NCBI RefSeq assembly: GCF_018889955.1
Contig: NZ_CP076545.1
Span: 992,001-1,056,000 of the forward strand
DNA from: Collinsella sp. zg1085
Lineage (GTDB): Bacteria > Actinomycetota > Coriobacteriia > Coriobacteriales > Coriobacteriaceae
DNA length: 64,000 nucleotides
Direction of reading: 5' to 3'
The translations under genes and the position numbers were made by a program. Below, piece by piece: positions 1 to 9,965 of this stretch (the stretch's first letter is position 1; each line of letters starts with the position of its first letter). A model generated the notes under the pieces. The model saw only the letters and a program-made list of their open reading frames with translations, made no database searches and was not told where the DNA came from.

Positions 1-391
1 CGGTGCTGGTAAGCTTATAATTTGATTGCAAAGAAACTAAGGCTTCAAGGCGACGTGCTGTCGCTTCAGCCTCTTTAAGCTTTGCAATCTCAGCAGTTAA
101 GCGTTCGTTTTCTGCTTTAAGTTCACTCAGCGTAGCCTCAGATGCCCCCAAATTAAACGCAGTGTTTGCCAGCGCATCAAACGGAGTAGCAAGTGCGGAG
201 CCTACCACGCGAAGAGGGGTAGCGATAACAGCCACACCTTGGCGTACAAGATGTAAGGGTCCCTCACTGCCTTCACGGAGATACAGCGTAAGCATCAACA
301 TAGCACAGATGCAACACACAATAAGCCGTCGAAAACCAGTTTCGGGACGCCTACTTTTTAGTTGAGCCGCCTTTTTGGGAGAACGCGCCAA
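1..391 (-). CDS. mreC: Rod shape-determining protein MreC, N-terminal part (cut by window edge)
   Basis: The reading frame starts with TTG at 391, preceded by an AAGGAGG Shine-Dalgarno that overlaps the mreB stop, and runs open off the left edge (about 130 residues visible). It shows a short basic N-terminus, one membrane segment near residues 22-38, then a region rich in Ala, Glu, Lys and Leu (about 83-120) that looks like the MreC coiled coil. MreC is a bitopic scaffold that links MreB filaments to the periplasmic or outer-face peptidoglycan elongation machinery. Its position just after mreB supports the call. The beta-barrel C-terminal domain lies outside the window. Confidence 0.8.
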   Translation of the reverse strand, partial: MARSPKKAAQLKSRRPETGFRRLIVCCICAMLMLTLYLREGSEGPLHLVRQGVAVIATPLRVVGSALATPFDALANTAFNLGASEATLSELKAENERLTAEIAKLKEAEATARRLEALVSLQSNYKLTST

Positions 392-406
392 GGTATCGGC
401 GCCTCC

Positions 407-1450
407 TTAAGCATTACTCTGAACAAAGGTACCGTCAAAAGCATTTGCCTCAAGTACCCTCGCACAACCATTAACTACATTATCAAGTGCTGTTGGACTT
501 ACATTAACAGACACACCGGTTTCATCGCGCAAACGAACATCTAATCCACGTAGCATAGCGCCGCCGCCAGTCAGCAAAATGCCATAATACATAAGGTCGG
601 AAGCTAAATCGGGCGGAGTTGCGTCCAGTGCATCTTTAACGGCTTTTGTCATCTCATCAAGTGGTTTATTTAGCGCGCGGCGAATCTCTTCGCTTTCAAT
701 GCGTACTGTTTTTGGCAAACCAGAAATGACATCGCGCCCATTAACTTCAACGTCAAGCTCATCTTTTAGAGGAACTGCCGAGCCAACCTTTATCTTAATG
801 TCTTCTGCGGTGCGCTCACCAATGGCAAGGTTATAGGCATCGCGTACATGAGTTAAGATGGCCTGGTCAAATTCATCGCCAGCAATACGAATTGACTGCG
901 AAACGACGATGCCGCCCATAGCAATCACCGCAACCTCAGTGGTGCCGCCGCCAATATCAATTACCATCGAACCAGTGGGCTCCTCAACAGGCAAATCAGC
1001 GCCAATTGCTGCTGCCATAGGCTCTTCAATAAGATAGGCCTGACGAGCGCCTGCAGAAATTGTAGCCTCAAAAACCGCACGCTTTTCAACCGAGGTAACA
1101 CCAGATGGCACGCACACAACAACGCGTGGTCGTGGTGTCCAGGGGTAGCGCTTTTCGCTTGCTTTATCAATGAAATAGCGAAGCATGGCCTCGGTGACAT
1201 CAAAGTCTGCAATCACACCATCTTTTAGAGGGCGAACAGCAACGATATTACCGGGAGTTCTTCCCAGCATACGTTTAGCCTCTATACCTACCGCAAGAAT
1301 GCGTTCGTCATTCTTATCAATAGCAACAACAGAAGGCTCACGCAAAACAATACCTTTGCCACGCACAGAGACAAGCGTATTTGCTGTGCCCAAATCAATT
1401 GCTAAATCTCCGTCATACTGACCAAAGAGCATATCCATGAACGAAAACAA
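407..1450 (-). CDS. mreB: Rod shape-determining protein MreB (actin homologue)
   Basis: A 347-residue actin-fold ATPase of normal family length. Visible motifs are the phosphate-1 loop DLGTANTLV near residue 19, IDIGGGTTEVAV near 165 and the adenosine-motif-like LLTGGGAML near 295. MreB polymerises under the membrane and positions the cell-wall elongation complex. The start is probably TTG at 1450, because AGGGG lies six bases upstream; the in-frame ATG at 1438 has no well-placed ribosome site. It is followed after 15 bases by mreC. Atopobium-type cells are often short rods or cocci, so a retained mreBC pair suggests active lateral wall growth (inference). Confidence 0.95.
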   Translation of the reverse strand: MFSFMDMLFGQYDGDLAIDLGTANTLVSVRGKGIVLREPSVVAIDKNDERILAVGIEAKRMLGRTPGNIVAVRPLKDGVIADFDVTEAMLRYFIDKASEKRYPWTPRPRVVVCVPSGVTSVEKRAVFEATISAGARQAYLIEEPMAAAIGADLPVEEPTGSMVIDIGGGTTEVAVIAMGGIVVSQSIRIAGDEFDQAILTHVRDAYNLAIGERTAEDIKIKVGSAVPLKDELDVEVNGRDVISGLPKTVRIESEEIRRALNKPLDEMTKAVKDALDATPPDLASDLMYYGILLTGGGAMLRGLDVRLRDETGVSVNVSPTALDNVVNGCARVLEANAFDGTFVQSNA

Positions 1451-1473
1451 GGTAATCCCCTATCCAAACTGAC

Positions 1474-2922
1474 TTAGTTAGTGTGCGGAGTATCAGCTGT
1501 CTCAGACGTAGATGAGGCAGTATCTGGACTGGTGGGCGCAGCTGTGGAGCTGCTCATGTCTGTGGTGGGCGTAGCCTCGGTAGTAGCCGCATGAGCTGGA
1601 GCTGAATTAGGCTCAGTGCTTGTTGATGTGCCCTCACTGCTCAAAGTTGAACCCGACGATGCTGGAGTAGCGTTGGTATCACCAAAATCAAGAATAATGT
1701 TTGAAACTGTCCAGCCAATGCCCGAACGGACAAAGTCAACGCGATAATTTTGAGTTCCACCGCGCGACAGCGTGGCTTTGACCGTAGCTGTTGAACTTGT
1801 CATAGAACGGTCAAGTCCCTCAATGCTTGGGGTAGCTCCCACAGGAATACTCGATACAAGAACACGCTTAGCTTCTTCAGTGAGCCCCGGTGCTAGATAT
1901 GCATTGGTATCTGTTCCATCGGTTACCGCATTAAATAAGTTGCTCACAACATCTTGCTGGCTGGGATAGCCAATTCCTTGTGTATAGGCAAATGCTAAAC
2001 CGCCTGCTGCTAGCAGCAACAAAACAAAGAAGGTTAAAAAGATTTTGAGACCAACATGACGATGCCGGCGACGAACCTTTTGATCGCGGCGGTCTTGCTG
2101 AATCATTTCAGACTCAGTGAGGGTGAAAAACCCCGTATCAGAAGGGTCAGGCATAAAGGCACCTGACTGACCAAGCGGGTCAAGTGGGTCTATACCAGTT
2201 TGCGGCTGCGGAGCAAGCGCGTTCTTGGCTGCCTGCATATCGTGAACTTGTTGTGCCGTCTGTGCCTGTTCAGGCGTAAACTGATAGCTTGCATCAGATG
2301 CAGCCTGATCAAAAGCTTCAGCTGCCTCACGGATTTTTCCCAATGCAAACTGTGCCATTCCCATACCAGCAAAGGCTGCACCGTGTCCCTCGTTTGCACC
2401 CATAAAATCTGAAGCCGTTCGGAATGATTCGAGAGCGTCTTGCGGACGATTGAGCAACAAAAAGCAGGAGCCTAACTTGGTGAGCGCAAGAGCGGGTGCG
2501 GGGTTTGAACCATCAATTGCAGCATGACGATACGCCACACCAGCCTCAGTGGTATTTCCTTCAGCGAAATTTATATCGCCTAAACCAAGATGTGCCTTAT
2601 ACGGCGTTGCATAACTTGCATCTTCTGTGGCATGCATAAAAGCAGCTTTTGCCAGCGCAGGGTTTCCAGCAGCTACATAGGCCTTACCCTGATTGGTGAA
2701 AAGCGCACCTCGTTTTGCATATGACGCATCTTGGAGTGCCTGACCATAGGCCTCAGCAGCTTCCTGATAGCGACCAAGCCGCATCAAGGAGTTACCTCGA
2801 AGATGTTCAGCCTCTCCTGCAGGTTCTGCGGTATCGTGAGAAGCAGAAAACATCTGCGCGGCACCCGCAAAATCACCTGACTGATAGGCAGCACGCGCTT
2901 GCTCAAAAATCTGTACGTCCAC
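1474..2922 (-). CDS. TPR-repeat protein with one membrane span and Ser/Thr-rich C-terminal tail
   Basis: 482 residues. Residues 1-235 hold about six tetratricopeptide-like helical repeats (Ala-rich pairs such as YQSGDFAGAAQMF and YEEAAEAY-like units). A basic stretch and one membrane segment follow near 288-312 (FLTFFVLLLLAAGG). An outer domain spans about 320-412, and the last 70 residues are almost all Ser, Thr, Ala, Pro and Glu. The order suggests a cytoplasmic protein-binding half and a surface-exposed half anchored across the membrane. The start is GTG at 2922 after GGGGAG. It lies 23 bases upstream of mreB, so a role in the cell envelope is plausible. No specific function is recognised. 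Confidence 0.8.
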   Translation of the reverse strand: MDVQIFEQARAAYQSGDFAGAAQMFSASHDTAEPAGEAEHLRGNSLMRLGRYQEAAEAYGQALQDASYAKRGALFTNQGKAYVAAGNPALAKAAFMHATEDASYATPYKAHLGLGDINFAEGNTTEAGVAYRHAAIDGSNPAPALALTKLGSCFLLLNRPQDALESFRTASDFMGANEGHGAAFAGMGMAQFALGKIREAAEAFDQAASDASYQFTPEQAQTAQQVHDMQAAKNALAPQPQTGIDPLDPLGQSGAFMPDPSDTGFFTLTESEMIQQDRRDQKVRRRHRHVGLKIFLTFFVLLLLAAGGLAFAYTQGIGYPSQQDVVSNLFNAVTDGTDTNAYLAPGLTEEAKRVLVSSIPVGATPSIEGLDRSMTSSTATVKATLSRGGTQNYRVDFVRSGIGWTVSNIILDFGDTNATPASSGSTLSSEGTSTSTEPNSAPAHAATTEATPTTDMSSSTAAPTSPDTASSTSETADTPHTN

Positions 2923-2963
2923 GAGTTCTCCCCTTTTTAATAAACGTCAAACTACCAGCTGCT

Positions 2964-3500
2964 TTATGCTTGAATAATTTGTACCCGTTCAATAACATCA
3001 CCTGCACGCAGGCTCTGAATAACCTCAAATCCGTCCTCAGTTTGCCCAAAGACCGTGTAGTTAGCATCTAAATTATGTTGAGCACCTAAGCAAAAATAGA
3101 ACTGAGACCCAGCGGAATCGGGTGCCATTGAACGAGCCATAGCAAGCGCTCCATCATTATGAAGATTGCGCGGATTGGTCATGTACTCAGCCTTGATATT
3201 CCAGCCAGGTCCACCTGTACCTGGCATGCCATCGACCCCTGGCTCTCCCGCAGCAACAGCCTCTGGGCTCATATCACGGGTATGAGGGCATCCGCCCTGA
3301 ATAACAAAGCCAGGGACATAGCGATGAAACTTTAGACCATCATAAAATCCCATAGTTGCAAGCTCGCAGAAGTTAGCAACGTGGATAGGTGCGCCATCGC
3401 TATCAAGCTTTACCCGAATTGTTCCGCGTGAAGTCTCAATAAGGGCAATTTCGTTGCCTAAAAGCTGATAATCAGGTGTATGAAGTTCAGTTCCAAACAT
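2964..3500 (-). CDS. Cyclophilin-type peptidyl-prolyl cis-trans isomerase
   Basis: 178 residues, a single cyclophilin domain with no signal peptide, so probably cytoplasmic. Typical motifs are FHRYVPGFVIQGG, with the catalytic Arg and Phe region near residues 56-70, and GSQFYF near 135. It should catalyse isomerisation of X-Pro peptide bonds during folding. The ATG start is preceded by AGGA. A 13-bp inverted repeat lies 19 bases upstream of the start and may separate it from the zinc-ribbon gene. Confidence 0.9.
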   Translation of the reverse strand: MFGTELHTPDYQLLGNEIALIETSRGTIRVKLDSDGAPIHVANFCELATMGFYDGLKFHRYVPGFVIQGGCPHTRDMSPEAVAAGEPGVDGMPGTGGPGWNIKAEYMTNPRNLHNDGALAMARSMAPDSAGSQFYFCLGAQHNLDANYTVFGQTEDGFEVIQSLRAGDVIERVQIIQA

Positions 3501-3519
3501 AGCTGTCCTAACGTATTCA

Positions 3520-3556
3520 AGCCTATATCCTTACAATTTTAGCAAGGATATAGGCT
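3520..3556. repeat. Perfect 13-bp inverted repeat (hairpin) between two genes
   Basis: AGCCTATATCCTT at 3520-3532 and AAGGATATAGGCT at 3544-3556 form a perfect 13-bp stem with an 11-base loop. It sits between the end of the zinc-ribbon gene and the start of the cyclophilin gene, both read leftward. No U-tract follows on either strand, so it is not a textbook intrinsic terminator. It could be an RNA-stability element, an attenuator or a protein-binding palindrome. Confidence 0.6.
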
Positions 3557-3578
3557 ATTCACGAATGAACCATGCAAG

Positions 3579-4691
3579 TTAGCGTTTGTTCTCGGGTGGT
3601 TTTGGCTGATATTGGTGTTGATGAGCAAAAAAGTTATCACGTGCCTGAGCATCTAGTTCAGCACGCTCGCGCAAAGGGGCAAGAATTTCATCTTGGTGCT
3701 GCGCTGGTTTATCGCTTCCTATATAAGACCGAGAAATGTCCCATGCAGCACAATACATTCCCACGCGCTCAAGAACCCATGAGGCAAGCTCTTTTAGATG
3801 CGCTACCGTATCGGCGTAACCCGACCCGTCAGCAAGCTGGATAGTATCCAGCTTGTTTAGGCAATCTTGCAACAAATCGCGTGCCGCATAGGCACTTGCA
3901 GAGCCGTCAGCTCGCGCATCTGGATTGCTAGCTAAAAATGACGAATTAAAGTCATTGATAATCTGTTCAAGTGCATCGTGTTGCGCCACGATAGTTGTAT
4001 AGATATTTGTTAGATTGCGATATGCCTGTGCTTCACTCAGCATAGTATCCTGTGTCTCTTGAGCCTTGTCATCTATGGGCTCACGCTCTGTTTGCGCTCC
4101 AGTACTCGAACCATAGCGACTCGGATACATTTCACGCGCCGATTGCTGAATCTGAGCCATTAGGCGAGGCATCAAACCCCAAGGGTCAACAGCAACAATA
4201 TATATACCTGCAGCTATAACACAGGCTGCAAGTACAAGTATCACATGCGTGCGCGTGATGCGCGCATTCGGTGCATGATAGCGATCAGGCATAGACGCTT
4301 GAGCAGCTTGTTCTGCCTCAGTTACTGCTTCAACTGGCAATACATCGGTTGCGAAAGGGTCGGCAGTTGATTCTGAGTAGCACTCAAGCGAAGCAGTAAG
4401 CTCTATAGAATCTGGTACTGAGGTATCAATTAAATTTTGCGTAAGCCGCGGAAATCCAGCTGTTTTACCTGCTGCCAAGTCTTCAGAGGAAGAACTAGTT
4501 GACAAAATTCCAGGAGCTGGTCGCCCACATTTTGCACAGGTTCTATCATGAGCTGACAGACGTGCACCACAGCCCTCGCAAAAGATGAACGTATGCTCTG
4601 TGGACTCGCCGGAGGCTGCCATATACGCATGGCAATGTGGACAAAACGATGTCTCATCCGCAACAGTCATAAGGCAGTGTGGGCAAATCAC
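3579..4691 (-). CDS. Zinc-ribbon membrane protein of unknown function
   Basis: 370 residues. Two zinc-ribbon motifs open the protein: CPHC plus CPHC within residues 4-20, and CEGCG plus CAKCG near 39-56. A variable acidic linker follows, then one membrane segment near 150-170 (VILVLAACVIAAGIYIV), then a mostly helical domain to the end. The start is GTG at 4691 after AAAGGA, and it overlaps the end of acnA by only the ribosome site, so the two are probably co-transcribed. Such zinc-ribbon plus single-span proteins are common in Actinobacteria, but no role can be assigned from sequence. Confidence 0.75.
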   Translation of the reverse strand: MICPHCLMTVADETSFCPHCHAYMAASGESTEHTFIFCEGCGARLSAHDRTCAKCGRPAPGILSTSSSSEDLAAGKTAGFPRLTQNLIDTSVPDSIELTASLECYSESTADPFATDVLPVEAVTEAEQAAQASMPDRYHAPNARITRTHVILVLAACVIAAGIYIVAVDPWGLMPRLMAQIQQSAREMYPSRYGSSTGAQTEREPIDDKAQETQDTMLSEAQAYRNLTNIYTTIVAQHDALEQIINDFNSSFLASNPDARADGSASAYAARDLLQDCLNKLDTIQLADGSGYADTVAHLKELASWVLERVGMYCAAWDISRSYIGSDKPAQHQDEILAPLRERAELDAQARDNFFAHQHQYQPKPPENKR

Positions 4692-4703
4692 AAGCAGTCC
4701 TTT

Positions 4704-7364
4704 CTACTGAACTTGAGAGCTCATACATGCATCAAGTACAAAGGGCAAGATTCCTCCCGCAGCAAGATATTGTGCCTCTGTTGGAGTATCAATGCGAACA
4801 CGACAAGTAAACTGTGTAAGCAAGCCCTCAGATGAACGTGCATACATTTGAACATAGACCACTTGCTGAGCTGCATCTACCAAATTAAGTGGCTCCATAG
4901 AAAAAAACTCATGACCAGTAAGACCAAGCGTATCTACGGTATCACCCGGCAAAAATTCAAGCGGCAAAATACCCATGCCTATAAGATTTGAACGATGAAT
5001 ACGCTCAAAACTCTCAGCAATGACCACCTTAACGCCTAGCAGAGCAGGGCCTTTTGCTGCCCAGTCACGCGATGACCCCGAACCGTACATCTTTCCCGCA
5101 AGAATAATCTCAGCAACTCCTGCATGACGTAAATCCTCGGCAGCCTCAAAAATGCTAGTAATCTCATTGCGAAGGTGATTATAGGTATAGCCGCCTTGCT
5201 TCCCCTTAGCAAGGTAGTTTTCAAGTCGAACATTCGCAAAGGTGCCGCGCATCATAACCTCATGATTGCCTCGGCGCGAACCATACGAATTGAAATGCTC
5301 AGGTGCAATACCTTGAGCGCTTAAATAGGCGGCGGCGGGCGAATCAACAGAGATGGCACCTGCCGGAGAAATGTGGTCAGTGGTGACAAAGTCTCCAAGA
5401 ACTACCAGAGCACGTGCATCATGTAGTTGAATCTCTGTTTGCGGAGTGGCATCTTCAAAGTATGACGGACGACGCACATAACTTGATTGCGCGTCCCAGC
5501 TAAACGTATCACCCGCTGCAACCTCAAGCGCCTGCCAGCTTGCATCACCCTCCATTGCACGATGTGCTGCTACTTCATACAAGTCCCTATCAAGCACATC
5601 ACGAAGCACACTTATGACCTCATCATCGGTAGGCAAAAGCTGACTGAGATAGACCGGACCGTTCGTGCCCATGCATACCGGTTCTTCTTCAAGATTGATA
5701 GCGATAGTACCCGCAAGCGAGTAGGCAATCACAAGACTTGGTGCCGCGAGATAGTTTTGTGCAACATCAGGGTTAATTCGACCATCAAAATTGCGGTTGC
5801 CTGACAAAACACTGGCAAGCTCACATTGTTGCGCATGAGTGCGCAAAGACTCAAAAATTGAACCCGAATTGCCAATGCATGACATACACCCATAACCACA
5901 GATAGAAAAACCAAGCTGCTCAAGAGAGCTTAATAAACCAGCGCGAGCTAATAAATCAGTAGTTGCATGACTGCCAGGAGCCAGCACCTTCTTGACCCAA
6001 GGCACACTCTGAGCTCCCAGCTCACAAGCACGCTGAGCACATAGACCAGCGGCTATCATCATGGCTGGATCGGTAGCTGTGGTACAGCTGGTAATAGCAG
6101 CAATTGCAAGCGCACCATGAGTTATTGCATAGTTTGTTTCATTAAAGCTCACCGTAAAGCTCTCACCAAGTGTGCGTCCATGCTCTTTTGCAACGCCCTC
6201 AAAACGTTCTTTGAGATTTGCTATATCAACCCGATTATGCGGGCGCGAAGGACCAGCTAAAACTGGGCGAATTTCTGACAGGTCAATCTCTATAACCTCA
6301 GCATACATATCCTCAGTGAGCGAGAGATTAAGAAGCTCTTGCGCCTCAAGATAGGCGCGCGTGCGCTCGATTTGCTCTGGCGTCCGGCCCGAGAGCTCAA
6401 GCTGAGCAAGTACTGCCTCATCAGCTGGGAAAAAGGTTGCAGTAGCCCCGTATTCAGGTGTCATATTAGCAATAGTTGCACGTTGAGTTGCGCTGAGTGT
6501 TGCCAATCCCTCACCAAAGCATTCAATAAAGCAACCAACAACTCCACGCGCACGCAAACGCTCTGCAAAGGTTAGAGCAACATCCATCGCAGAGGCGCTA
6601 CCGGAGAGCTTACCTGTCAGCTTGACCCCGATTACCTGTGGTACCAACATACTAATAGCTTGCCCCAGAGCAGCTGCCTCAGCTTCAATACCACCAACAC
6701 CCCAGCCTAATACTCCCACTCCATTTGCCGTAGGCGTATGCGAATCCGTGCCAACTAAGGTATCAAAACCAAGAGCCTTGCCGGCGGTGTGAGATGGCCC
6801 TTCCATAGCAATTTGGCAGAAACGCTCAATATTGAGCTGGTGGCAAATACCAACGCCAGGCGGAACAATGGTTACTTGGTCAAAATGCTGAGAACTCCAC
6901 TTTAGAAACGCAAAGCGCTCCGCATTGCGCTCAGCCTCTATGCGCCCATTCTCACATGCGGCTGAAGAACATGAAACAACATCGGCAGTAACCGAGTGGT
7001 CAATAACAAGCGTGCAGGGAATGCGCGGATTCACCCGCTTTGGATCGCCGCCGCGCTCAGCCGCAGCATCACGCATAGCAGCAAAATCAACAAATACCGG
7101 AACACCGGTAAAATCCTGATATAACACACGCGATGGCATAAATTCTATTTCAGAACCTGCCTGCTTGTTGAGCCCTGCTTGAACAATAGCTAGAGCCATA
7201 GCCTGTGCGCGCTCAGGGTCACTCACGCAACGCAAAACATTTTCTGCAAGCACTCTCAGCACAACAGGAATGTGCCGGGCACCTGGTAGTTCATGCGGTG
7301 TATAAATTACATACTGGTCAGAGCCTATGCTCAAGTGGTGTTCGGCAAAACGTGACAGTGGCAT
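4704..7364 (-). CDS. acnA: Aconitate hydratase A
   Basis: 886 residues, full length for the AcnA/IRP family. The [4Fe-4S] cysteines are visible as TSCTTATDP near 430 and GYGCMSCIGNSG near 495. The swivel domain occupies the C-terminal 200 residues, with GSGSSRDWAAKG as its substrate-binding loop. It interconverts citrate and isocitrate. ATG at 7364 is preceded by GGAGA. No citrate synthase or isocitrate dehydrogenase is nearby; the upstream neighbour is a cation ATPase. In a fermentative coriobacterium it would serve glutamate synthesis or citrate use rather than a full cycle (inference). Confidence 0.95.
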   Translation of the reverse strand: MPLSRFAEHHLSIGSDQYVIYTPHELPGARHIPVVLRVLAENVLRCVSDPERAQAMALAIVQAGLNKQAGSEIEFMPSRVLYQDFTGVPVFVDFAAMRDAAAERGGDPKRVNPRIPCTLVIDHSVTADVVSCSSAACENGRIEAERNAERFAFLKWSSQHFDQVTIVPPGVGICHQLNIERFCQIAMEGPSHTAGKALGFDTLVGTDSHTPTANGVGVLGWGVGGIEAEAAALGQAISMLVPQVIGVKLTGKLSGSASAMDVALTFAERLRARGVVGCFIECFGEGLATLSATQRATIANMTPEYGATATFFPADEAVLAQLELSGRTPEQIERTRAYLEAQELLNLSLTEDMYAEVIEIDLSEIRPVLAGPSRPHNRVDIANLKERFEGVAKEHGRTLGESFTVSFNETNYAITHGALAIAAITSCTTATDPAMMIAAGLCAQRACELGAQSVPWVKKVLAPGSHATTDLLARAGLLSSLEQLGFSICGYGCMSCIGNSGSIFESLRTHAQQCELASVLSGNRNFDGRINPDVAQNYLAAPSLVIAYSLAGTIAINLEEEPVCMGTNGPVYLSQLLPTDDEVISVLRDVLDRDLYEVAAHRAMEGDASWQALEVAAGDTFSWDAQSSYVRRPSYFEDATPQTEIQLHDARALVVLGDFVTTDHISPAGAISVDSPAAAYLSAQGIAPEHFNSYGSRRGNHEVMMRGTFANVRLENYLAKGKQGGYTYNHLRNEITSIFEAAEDLRHAGVAEIILAGKMYGSGSSRDWAAKGPALLGVKVVIAESFERIHRSNLIGMGILPLEFLPGDTVDTLGLTGHEFFSMEPLNLVDAAQQVVYVQMYARSSEGLLTQFTCRVRIDTPTEAQYLAAGGILPFVLDACMSSQVQ

Positions 7365-7430
7365 AAGTCTCCTCTCAAGGCAATGGAAACCCTAGTATTA
7401 CATGTGAGATGCCCATAGACCTTGAAGAGT

Positions 7431-9965
7431 TTAATTTGTAACTGAACGAGCACGAGTTTGCAGCATAAGCCACGATTCAATGCGGGCACCGTAGCGCGCA
7501 AAGAGTAGCCGCGCACCCAGATAACTTACAACCGCACCCATTGATGCAAGAGCCGTCACCGCAAGCGTAGACGGCGTAAGAAGTGCTATGCCATAAAAAT
7601 CGCGCAGGCCAATAATACCCGTTAAAAGACCTGCTACCACAACTACGATAAGTACCAAGCGAAGAGCTGTTAGGGGTTGCGCCAAACGTATAATTAAACA
7701 AAGTCCAACAAGTGCAGTTGCAATGAGTGAGGCAGTGCTGAGCTCTAACAAGCTTAGACCAAACAGTGGCGTGAAAGCTTTTGCAACACAGGCTCCCACC
7801 ATAACCGCAAGCGAGGCTGGAGCGGCGTGTCGCACAACATGTACGATAAAGCTACCCTGCACGCGCTCATGATTGGGCTCAAGTCCAAGCACAAATCCTG
7901 GCAAGCCAATGCAAAACAAATTTATCAAGGTCATCTGGAGCGGATTAAACGGATACGGAGGCAAGAAAATACACAGCGCCGCAAGCCCGGCAGAAAAGAG
8001 TGTCTTTGTTAAAAAGAGCGCAGCTGAGCGCTGAAGATTATTGATTGAACGGCGACCCTCTGCTACAACCTCAGGCATGGCAGCAAAGTCATTCTTAACC
8101 AGCACAAGTTCTGCCACATTGCGCGCAGCATCTGAGCCCGCCGCCATCGCAATTGAACAATCCGCTTCTTTTAGGGCAAGCACGTCGTTTACCCCATCAC
8201 CAGTCATGGCAACAGTATGCCCAGCTGCCTTAAGCGCCGATACAAGGGAGCGCTTTTGCTGTGGAGTCACCCGTCCAAAAATGCATTTGCCGGCGCAGGC
8301 CTCCCGTATATCATCATCGCTTTGAAGCGTGGTTGCATCTACCCATGCATCAGCATGCGGAATGCCCACATGCTTGGCAATATGTGCCACCGTGCGTGGA
8401 TCATCACCTGAGATAACCATAAGTTTCACGCCTTGCTCAATAAAATAAGCAATGGTTTCTGGCGCTGAAGCGCGAATTTCATCGGTGATGCTGACAAAGC
8501 CAAGAGGCCTCGCTGCACCCTGAATATCACCTTGTGCATCAAAGCCATCAACCTCAGCAAGCACCAAAACACGTGCATGTGCCGAAAGCTTTTCAAGCTG
8601 AGGAGCAAGTGCGTTAACACTTGATGCATCAAGTATAAACTGAGCAGCGCCCATCACAAAACAACCCTCAGCAAACGAAGCGCCACTCCACTTTTTAGCC
8701 GAGGAAAACGGAATAAGCTGCTGGGCGTTCCATGGAACCAGCGCATGCGCTCGAGCGTACGCCAGAAGCGCTTTGCCGGTTTCGTTGGGGTCATCGGCAT
8801 GTGCGTGCGCCAAGCTTGTGAGTATCTGTTGTAGGTCTGAAAGATAAACAAGCGACGGTGATTGCGCACCTGCAGCATCGTGGATTTCAAGCAAATGAAT
8901 GTCTTCAACATGCATGGCGCCTGAGGTAATGGTACCTGTTTTATCCAAACATAAAACATCAACACGCGCTAAGGTTTCAATACAGTAGAGCTGCTGTGCC
9001 AATACATGACGACGCGCTAGACGCACGGTAGCAATTGCTAAAACCGATGAGGTAAGAAGTACGAGGCCTTGCGGAATCATACCTAGCAAAGCGCCAACGG
9101 TTGACAAAATGGCGCTATCTAAAACCCGTCCCTGTTGAACCTGATTAAGCAGCCAAGTGAGCATGCTGGGGCTATCAACAGCGCCGCCTGACAGTACATA
9201 CAGCTTATGCGCACTCGCAATAAAAAGCGCTATACCAATAGGCAGCATGAGCGCGCCAGCAAAGCGAACAATATGCTGTAAGGTGCTCATAATCTCGGAG
9301 TTGACCTGCTTTACATACTTAGCTTCCATGTTGATTTTTGCAACATAGTTATCAGTGCCTACGTGTATTACCTGAGCAAGCACCGTTCCTGCATCAACAA
9401 AACTACCGCTCATGAGCGGCGAGCCCAGTGTTTTTTCAATGAGATTGCTTTCACCGGTTAATAAACCCTCATTAACCTGGCAGCTACCCGATACAACAAC
9501 AGCATCAGCGGGAATTTGATCGCCTCTACCAAGGCGAATTATGTCATCACGCACAATAGCCTCAAGGTCTATGCGCTGCTCTTTTCCATCACGCATAACC
9601 CGCGCTTGATGAGTTGTCAATAACGTTAATCGATCAACCATACGTTTTGAGCGGATGGCCTGAGCCATTCCAATGCCCGTATTAAGAATAACAACGCCTA
9701 AAAAAGTCAGGTTTTTCCACGAACCGGTACTTATAACCAGCAAAGCAAGCATCAAATTAATGAGGTTAAAAACCGTGCAAAGGTTCTCGATAATAAGCTG
9801 CTTGATTGATTTAGTTTTAAGCTCAACGCGCCGGTTAACCTGACCTGCTAAAATACGCTCCTCAACTTCAGAGGAGCTCAAACCCGTAAGCGGCGTTTGG
9901 GTATCCAACATCTTATTTGACGCACGTGAGCACACATTATCTGAAATGTTCTGCGAATATGTCAT
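7431..9965 (-). CDS. Cation-transporting P-type ATPase
   Basis: 844 residues with the complete P-type core: the A-domain motif LLTGESN near 170, the phosphorylation site DKTGTITSG near 340, and the hinge MTGDGVNDVLALKEAD near 590. There are about ten membrane segments, and the last six are clustered after 640. No heavy-metal-binding domain is present at the N-terminus, so it is not a CopA/ZntA type. It resembles the CtpE/PacL-like group that moves Ca2+ or other light cations. Substrate cannot be fixed from sequence. It is read toward acnA, 66 bases away. Confidence 0.88.
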   Translation of the reverse strand: MTYSQNISDNVCSRASNKMLDTQTPLTGLSSSEVEERILAGQVNRRVELKTKSIKQLIIENLCTVFNLINLMLALLVISTGSWKNLTFLGVVILNTGIGMAQAIRSKRMVDRLTLLTTHQARVMRDGKEQRIDLEAIVRDDIIRLGRGDQIPADAVVVSGSCQVNEGLLTGESNLIEKTLGSPLMSGSFVDAGTVLAQVIHVGTDNYVAKINMEAKYVKQVNSEIMSTLQHIVRFAGALMLPIGIALFIASAHKLYVLSGGAVDSPSMLTWLLNQVQQGRVLDSAILSTVGALLGMIPQGLVLLTSSVLAIATVRLARRHVLAQQLYCIETLARVDVLCLDKTGTITSGAMHVEDIHLLEIHDAAGAQSPSLVYLSDLQQILTSLAHAHADDPNETGKALLAYARAHALVPWNAQQLIPFSSAKKWSGASFAEGCFVMGAAQFILDASSVNALAPQLEKLSAHARVLVLAEVDGFDAQGDIQGAARPLGFVSITDEIRASAPETIAYFIEQGVKLMVISGDDPRTVAHIAKHVGIPHADAWVDATTLQSDDDIREACAGKCIFGRVTPQQKRSLVSALKAAGHTVAMTGDGVNDVLALKEADCSIAMAAGSDAARNVAELVLVKNDFAAMPEVVAEGRRSINNLQRSAALFLTKTLFSAGLAALCIFLPPYPFNPLQMTLINLFCIGLPGFVLGLEPNHERVQGSFIVHVVRHAAPASLAVMVGACVAKAFTPLFGLSLLELSTASLIATALVGLCLIIRLAQPLTALRLVLIVVVVAGLLTGIIGLRDFYGIALLTPSTLAVTALASMGAVVSYLGARLLFARYGARIESWLMLQTRARSVTN

